Part shown: one piece after another, positions 57,628 to 64,000 of the stretch
Layout: each line of letters opens with the position of its first letter
Position numbering within the stretch: position 1 is the stretch's first letter
Assembly: GCA_029641185.1 (NCBI GenBank)
Contig: JAPWGK010000004.1
Span: 930,001 to 994,000, forward strand
From: Pseudofabraea citricarpa
Lineage: Eukaryota > Ascomycota > Leotiomycetes > Helotiales > Dermateaceae
DNA: 64,000 nt
Direction of reading: 5' to 3'
Translations under genes and position numbers: made by a program
The notes under the pieces: generated by a model
What the model saw: the letters and a program-made list of their open reading frames with translations, nothing else
Databases searched by the model: none
Told to the model about the DNA's origin: nothing

Positions 57628-60600
57628 ATGCAAGGAGCAAACTCATCACATGTCTTCGGCGTGCCTGGCAGATATTTCAATGACAATGGATTTCCTATCT
57701 CGCCTATTGAATCACCTTCGTGGCCAGCAGAAGATCTCTATGCCCGATACCCGCCCAGTTTCGAACCTTTCAGACCGGTCTCCCAAGTTATGATGTACCC
57801 GAGAGACATCCATCAAGGCATGCAATATGCACACCCTAATGGCAGTATCTCTCAATATTCACTATCTGGACAATATTTGGCTCCAACAGGATATGCTTCG
57901 TCGCCTTTGAATCAAATGATGCATCAATCACCGTATCTACAAAGCATATCCGCAGTGCAGAATATGAGACAAGGCTTCGGCACTCCCGCATATATCTATC
58001 AAAGTCCCCAGTCAATCCACCAGAATTACCAGGAGCACCATGTCCCGGCTACATCAATACGTCGTCCGCAGAATGTCTTCTCTCCTTATTCCTTTGTCCC
58101 AAATTCTGGTCCTCAACAGATGTTTAGTTCTTCATCACATACGCTATTTCCTGCTCAGGCTCAGCTGATAGATCCGCAAAGTTATCGGCATTCTTCTCTG
58201 GGCTACACTAAACAACAGCCAGCTAATTGTTACCCGGCATCAACGCAGGTTGGTGAGGACCCGGGAACAATTGAAGAATGCGTTAAAGCTTACAAGGAGC
58301 ATGTTCTTTCATTGGCGCCACCTCCTCAAATCAGAAGGCCTCAACAAGAGGTCAGAACAGCTTACACACATGGCCCAGCTCAAGAACAACTCCCTCACCT
58401 AAACGCCCCAACCTGGACATCAAACGAGACACCTAGACGTGGATTACATCATAGTCCTGCTTCTTGCTATCCACAAGAAGTTGTGGGGGATATAGCTCAT
58501 GCAAATTCTCGTTCACGCATTTATCCACATCTGAACTTTGACCAAAAGCCTCGCCAACAAAACAACGCTCAGACTCCTGACCGCGGAATCGCCAGTACTG
58601 AGATTGAGGACGATGCTGGTGTTATCGATCTCCCTTCTGATGTCGAAGACACTAGCGAGGATGACTCCGACGATGGCCCTACAATGGAAGAACGTATGCG
58701 GAGAGCCCAGTTCAAGAAGATGAAGAAAGCTGGACCAACTCCCCGAATTAAGCAAGAAGCCAACGACACGGCGAAAGTCAAGAGCTGGCTCAAATTCAAC
58801 GACCGAGTAGTCATCGATTTAGTGACTCCAGTCAATGAAATAAAATCGGTGCCGATGAAGGATAGGATTTCCACAATTAAGCGACAAACCATCTCGAGGA
58901 AGAGAACTCCTAGAAAACGCCGTGAAGCTTCACCGGATGAGCAGCAAAAAGAACATAACCGCCAAATTCATGCTGCTCAAAGAATTCTCGACCGAGAGTA
59001 CGGTCCACCGGTGGATGATCTTTTCGAAGAAAGAACTAGGAGGCGTAAAAATGATAAGAATGATTCTCAGAACCAGACGTTGTCTAGCAAAGAGGCTAAA
59101 ATGCTTAAGGAGAAAGAGCGAGAAGAAAATCACTTCCGAGAACACATGAAGCTTGCTGCCGAGGCCGAAGAAGCTGCACGAAAAGCAAAGGAGCTTGAGG
59201 ATTTGGAAAAAGAAGAGGTGCGGAGACGAAAGCGGAAGATCGAGGATAAGATCGAGGAAATGAGAAAGGACCGTCTTAGAGAGGAAGCAGCTAGAAGAAT
59301 CTCAAAGCAGAGAGCAGAGGAAGAGGCTAAGCGAGCGGAGAGAGAAAAGGAAAAGCAGAAAGAAAATACAACTCAAGCTGATCCACGAGAGCTAAAAAGG
59401 CTCCAAGAGAAGCAAGAGCTGGCTAAGCTTCAAGCTGCATCTCTCCAAGGTCCCAAAGTAACTAGACCTGGTGGAAGAAATCGTGCGATAAGCATTTCTT
59501 CGTCGACGTCGTCCTCGGATTCCGAAAGTGGGAGTGAGCAAGACTGTACACCTCGACCTCGAAAGAAGCAAAAACAAGATGGTGCATTCAATCAGCTGGC
59601 AAACAAAGAAAGTGCACCTTGGGAGGAACAAAACGATGGTTCTATTTTGATCTATCCTAGTGATTCCGATTTCTCGACTCAAAACGATACGACTCTTGCA
59701 GCCCGAAATGTCGCACAAGCTTTCGCAAGATCAGCCCCTCAGGTTTCTCAAGAAAGGGAGGCTGAAAATGTCTTTTCTGACAGGCGCATCAATAAGCAGT
59801 TGCGTAGAGATCGTAAAAAGGCAAAGAGAATCCAGGCTAAGCGGTTATTAAACATGCAATTCAACACACCCGAAGGCGAATTAAAACCTGGAATTGAGGA
59901 ATTTAAGAGACTCAGAGCCGAGCATAAAGCAGTCAAAGAAGCCGAGAACAAACGGCAGAAGGCCCAGGTAAGGAGTCGGTCTGTACGTGACCAAAACGCC
60001 GCCACGAGACAGGACGAGTCAATGCCGGATGTTATTCTTTCGACAGTAGCTCAATCCTCCCAAGACGCAAATCAACGTCAAATAAATGAGACTTTGAAAA
60101 AGAAGTCTAGACAGCCAACAACTCGCCAGAAGAGACCCGGAACGAAACCAATACCCAAGAAGAAGACCGCCGCCCCAAAGGCTGCCCCGAAAGCCGGCCA
60201 AAGGAAGAAACCAACCGCAAAGCCTGTTCCTGAGCCACCGAAGAAGTACATTCGACCGATCAAGAAGTATAGATCGATTGTGGAATTCTTCCCAAAGATG
60301 GACCGGGAGAAAATCACCATCGAAGCGAAGAAAAGAGCAGCACAAAAGAAAGCTCAAGCTAGCCAGGCTAAAAAAGACAACCGCAACGAGGAAGAAAGAA
60401 CCAAGAGACGTGAAAGGGAATGGGCGAGAGCAAGAAGCAAAGAGGAAGCTAGATACAGACAGGAGTCTCAAGCTGGTGGACACGAGATTGATGAGGAAAA
60501 ATTGAAAGAGCATCTCGACGAATTCATGAGACCTCGCTTGGTAAGTGTTCTTCTCCGAATCATCATGCTTAACCAGATGCTAATGTTACCTAAAGGAGAA

Positions 60601-61897
60601 TTACAGGAAAAGGGTTGAAAAGGAAAAGGAAAAGGCTGAAGCGGAAGCCCAAGCCAGTCAAGAGTCCGAACAAGCATCTACAGACCTCTTTTTCCGCCCA
60701 CTTAGCGAACAAATCTCCGCAGCTACTCAGCAATCAATTTCTACACAACAATCAATCTCTACAGAGCAACCATCATCCACAGAACAAACACAACAACCAT
60801 CCCTGCCTTCCGATCTAGCCAACAATAGTACACAGAACAACATGGACGTAGATCGGCAAGCCGGCGAGGCAAACCTAGCTGCAAGTCTAGAGGCCTTGAG
60901 GATGAAACGCGCGGCAGAGAATGAAACATTTGCACAAGCTGCAGCCCGCAAGGAAATTGGCCATATCGACTGCGACGATGACTCAGAAGAGTCCGAGGAA
61001 GATCCTGACGATGATGATGATTGCCCTCCTTGTCCTGCACAAAGACATGCAGAAAATGCAGTCAATGACGGCGACTTCAATTGCCAGGTTGATGAACCTA
61101 TTCACCAAGCTCCACCAGGCAGCAGCGATGGCAATGGGTACAGCCAGGACAGCAACAGCACACACACTCTCACTTCTGATCGGCAAGCAATTCGTGTTCC
61201 CGCTGGAGAGCCGACTTCTACGAGCGTCAAAGTCTACCAAGTCACACAATCTTCCGTGATCGACGATGAGCCAACCCCAGAAAATGTCATCCACACCTTC
61301 TTAGAACGTCGGGAGGCTATGGATCTAGCTGCAGACATGATCGATGAGCTTCGCCTACGAGAAATTAAGCCCTTTTCTGTCACCGAGAGATTCCCAGATG
61401 GCCTTATCCAGTGCATCATTGAGCTCGACGATACTCGCACCACTACCATCGAAGTCAAAGCACAATTTGTTCCGCAGGCTAGCATTCGAGACTTCGATGT
61501 TGCTCAACTCCGCCCTCTGTATGAGAAAAAGTTTTACTGGATCTTCGAACTCTGGGTGACCAACACACGAGAGATAAACGACGAGACGGGAGAGGAGATG
61601 ATGTCGAAGAATCCTGCGATCAAAGTCATTGCACCATACACCGATCGCGCGCTTGCCAACAAGATGGCCTGTGACCACTTGCTTCAGGTCCTCAAACCTG
61701 TATCTGCTAGAATGGACCAGGTCTTGCAATATGAGGCAAACGTTGTTACCGAAATTCGTGCTACTGCCTCTGAGCAAGATGCCTCTGGTGGACTCTTCGA
61801 CGTGGGACTCGATAGTTGTTATATACCATGGATAACTGGAAGTCACGACATTCGTGTTTGGGTCGCTGAACATGAGACTTATGGACCAGTGAACTAA
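57628..61897 (+). CDS. Large, charged, mostly disordered protein of unknown function, 1404 aa
   Basis: Exons 57628-60540 and 60596-61897 (4215 nt, in frame; 55-nt intron). Residues 1-300 are Gln/Pro/Tyr/Ser-rich (SQYSLSGQYLAPTGYASS). An acidic patch (DLPSDVEDTSEDDSDDGP) and a basic one (KRQTISRKRTPRKRREAS) follow. A long Glu/Lys/Arg helix (~430-600; EKEEVRRRKRKIEDKIEEMR) comes next, then a Lys/Pro-rich segment, YIRPIKKYRSIVEFFPKMD, a second charged helix, a Gln/Ser/Thr repeat (QQSISTQQSISTEQ) and an acidic run EDPDDDDD. The last ~200 residues look globular (PENVIHTFLERREAMDLAADMIDEL, FYWIFELWVTN, DSCYIPWITGSHDIRVWVAE). Several basic clusters suggest a nuclear protein. I recognise no family. 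Confidence 0.85.
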
Positions 61898-62493
61898 GAA
61901 AATTGAACTGGGTACACTTCTCCTTCTTCCACAACAACTCTCTGCGTCGCTCATGCCCAGATATGTAGGTAGAGAAATAAATATCAGCGTTGAATTCTAA
62001 CCACCGAAGCTTGAATAGTGATTATAACTTAGTTTTTGATTATCATCTATAACCTAAAGCGTGTTCATTCTTCATTTGATAATTATAATTTAATTTCTAA
62101 TGCTAGGAAAGAAACAAATCTAACATTTATTATGCCTCATCGCTTACCACAAGTTACGTCGCTTAATTTCTATTCTAAACCAAGCCCCTGCTTTTGAGCT
62201 TGTTCAGTGACTGTCAATTTTGGCCACAACAAATAATATATGCAGCACTCACTGTGAGTAAATACATGTACCTAGGTAATTACTAATCAGCTACTGGCAA
62301 CATTCAAGAATCAAATATCACATGTTAATGCCTAAGTACGGGGAAACAACATCTGAAGTTCATCATCAGAGTAAGCTACATAAGGGGGGCAAAGCTATCA
62401 TAGTACATAACATAAACAGGTAAAACTGGGCCGCCTTAACCCAAGCAAAAGTGATATCATAACGCCTGAAACCAAATCCAATGCAAACCCTCC
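61898..62493. other. Intergenic, 0.6 kb
   Basis: Convergent 3' region between the 1404-aa gene and SMC3. AT-rich; nothing else seen. Confidence 0.5.

Positions 62494-64000
<1,507 letters not shown>

Noticed and set aside
57628..61897. INCENP/Sli15-like identity for the 1404-aa protein
   Set aside because: The long charged helix suggested it, but no IN-box-type C-terminus is present; the end is a different globular block.

Overview
The window is nuclear DNA of a filamentous ascomycete (Pezizomycotina). Protein style and the recognisable families suggest a Leotiomycete/Helotiales fungus, but this is inferred from memory, not from a search. Evidence: short introns of 45-175 nt with GT-AG borders and CTAAC-like branch points, a Zn2Cys6/AflR-type regulator, fungal-only DUF6590 and DUF6594 proteins, and fungal versions of SMC3, DBP9, MDM34, YAF9, SYF2 and IPK1. 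Exon joins below were worked out by hand; each spliced gene was checked for frame closure.

Layout. 1-4541 (-): a DUF6590 gene followed by a decayed copy of the long C-terminal half of a DUF6590 fusion protein. 6254-10683: a DUF6590 gene (-) head to head with a coiled-coil gene (+). 12295-15281 (-): an NmrA-like oxidoreductase gene and a Zn2Cys6/AflR-like regulator. 15856-19807: a second head-to-head DUF6590/coiled-coil pair, paralogous to the first. 19808-23765: gene-empty. 23766-35917: a dense housekeeping block (mitochondrial protein of unknown function, SYF2, COQ11, YAF9, MDM34, IPK1, YCII-domain protein). 36420-37195: a histidine-phosphatase pseudogene. 38094-39542 (-): equilibrative nucleoside transporter. 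40319-42684 (-): haspin kinase. 42879-43256: 21 exact-period 18-bp tandem repeats. 43508-44959: CCDC47-like ER protein. 44960-47840: gene-poor. 47841-52609: a 1507-aa DUF6590 fusion gene, convergent with a DUF6594 membrane-protein gene (52678-53611). 54207-56144: DBP9. 57628-61897: a 1404-aa protein of unknown function. 62494-64000 (-): C-terminal part of SMC3.

The most unusual content is the expanded accessory family. Four DUF6590 loci share one splice pattern (a 41-nt exon at the domain start and a phase-2 intron before the PILTY-type motif in three of them). Two of them are paired head to head with related coiled-coil proteins, and two carry, or are followed by, the same ~1300-residue C-terminal region, one copy intact and one broken. 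This looks like a duplicating, partly decaying two-component module of unknown function set among conserved genes. The housekeeping genes act in separate processes: splicing (SYF2), coenzyme Q (COQ11), chromatin (YAF9), ER-mitochondria contact (MDM34), inositol hexakisphosphate synthesis (IPK1), ribosome assembly (DBP9) and cohesion (SMC3, haspin).
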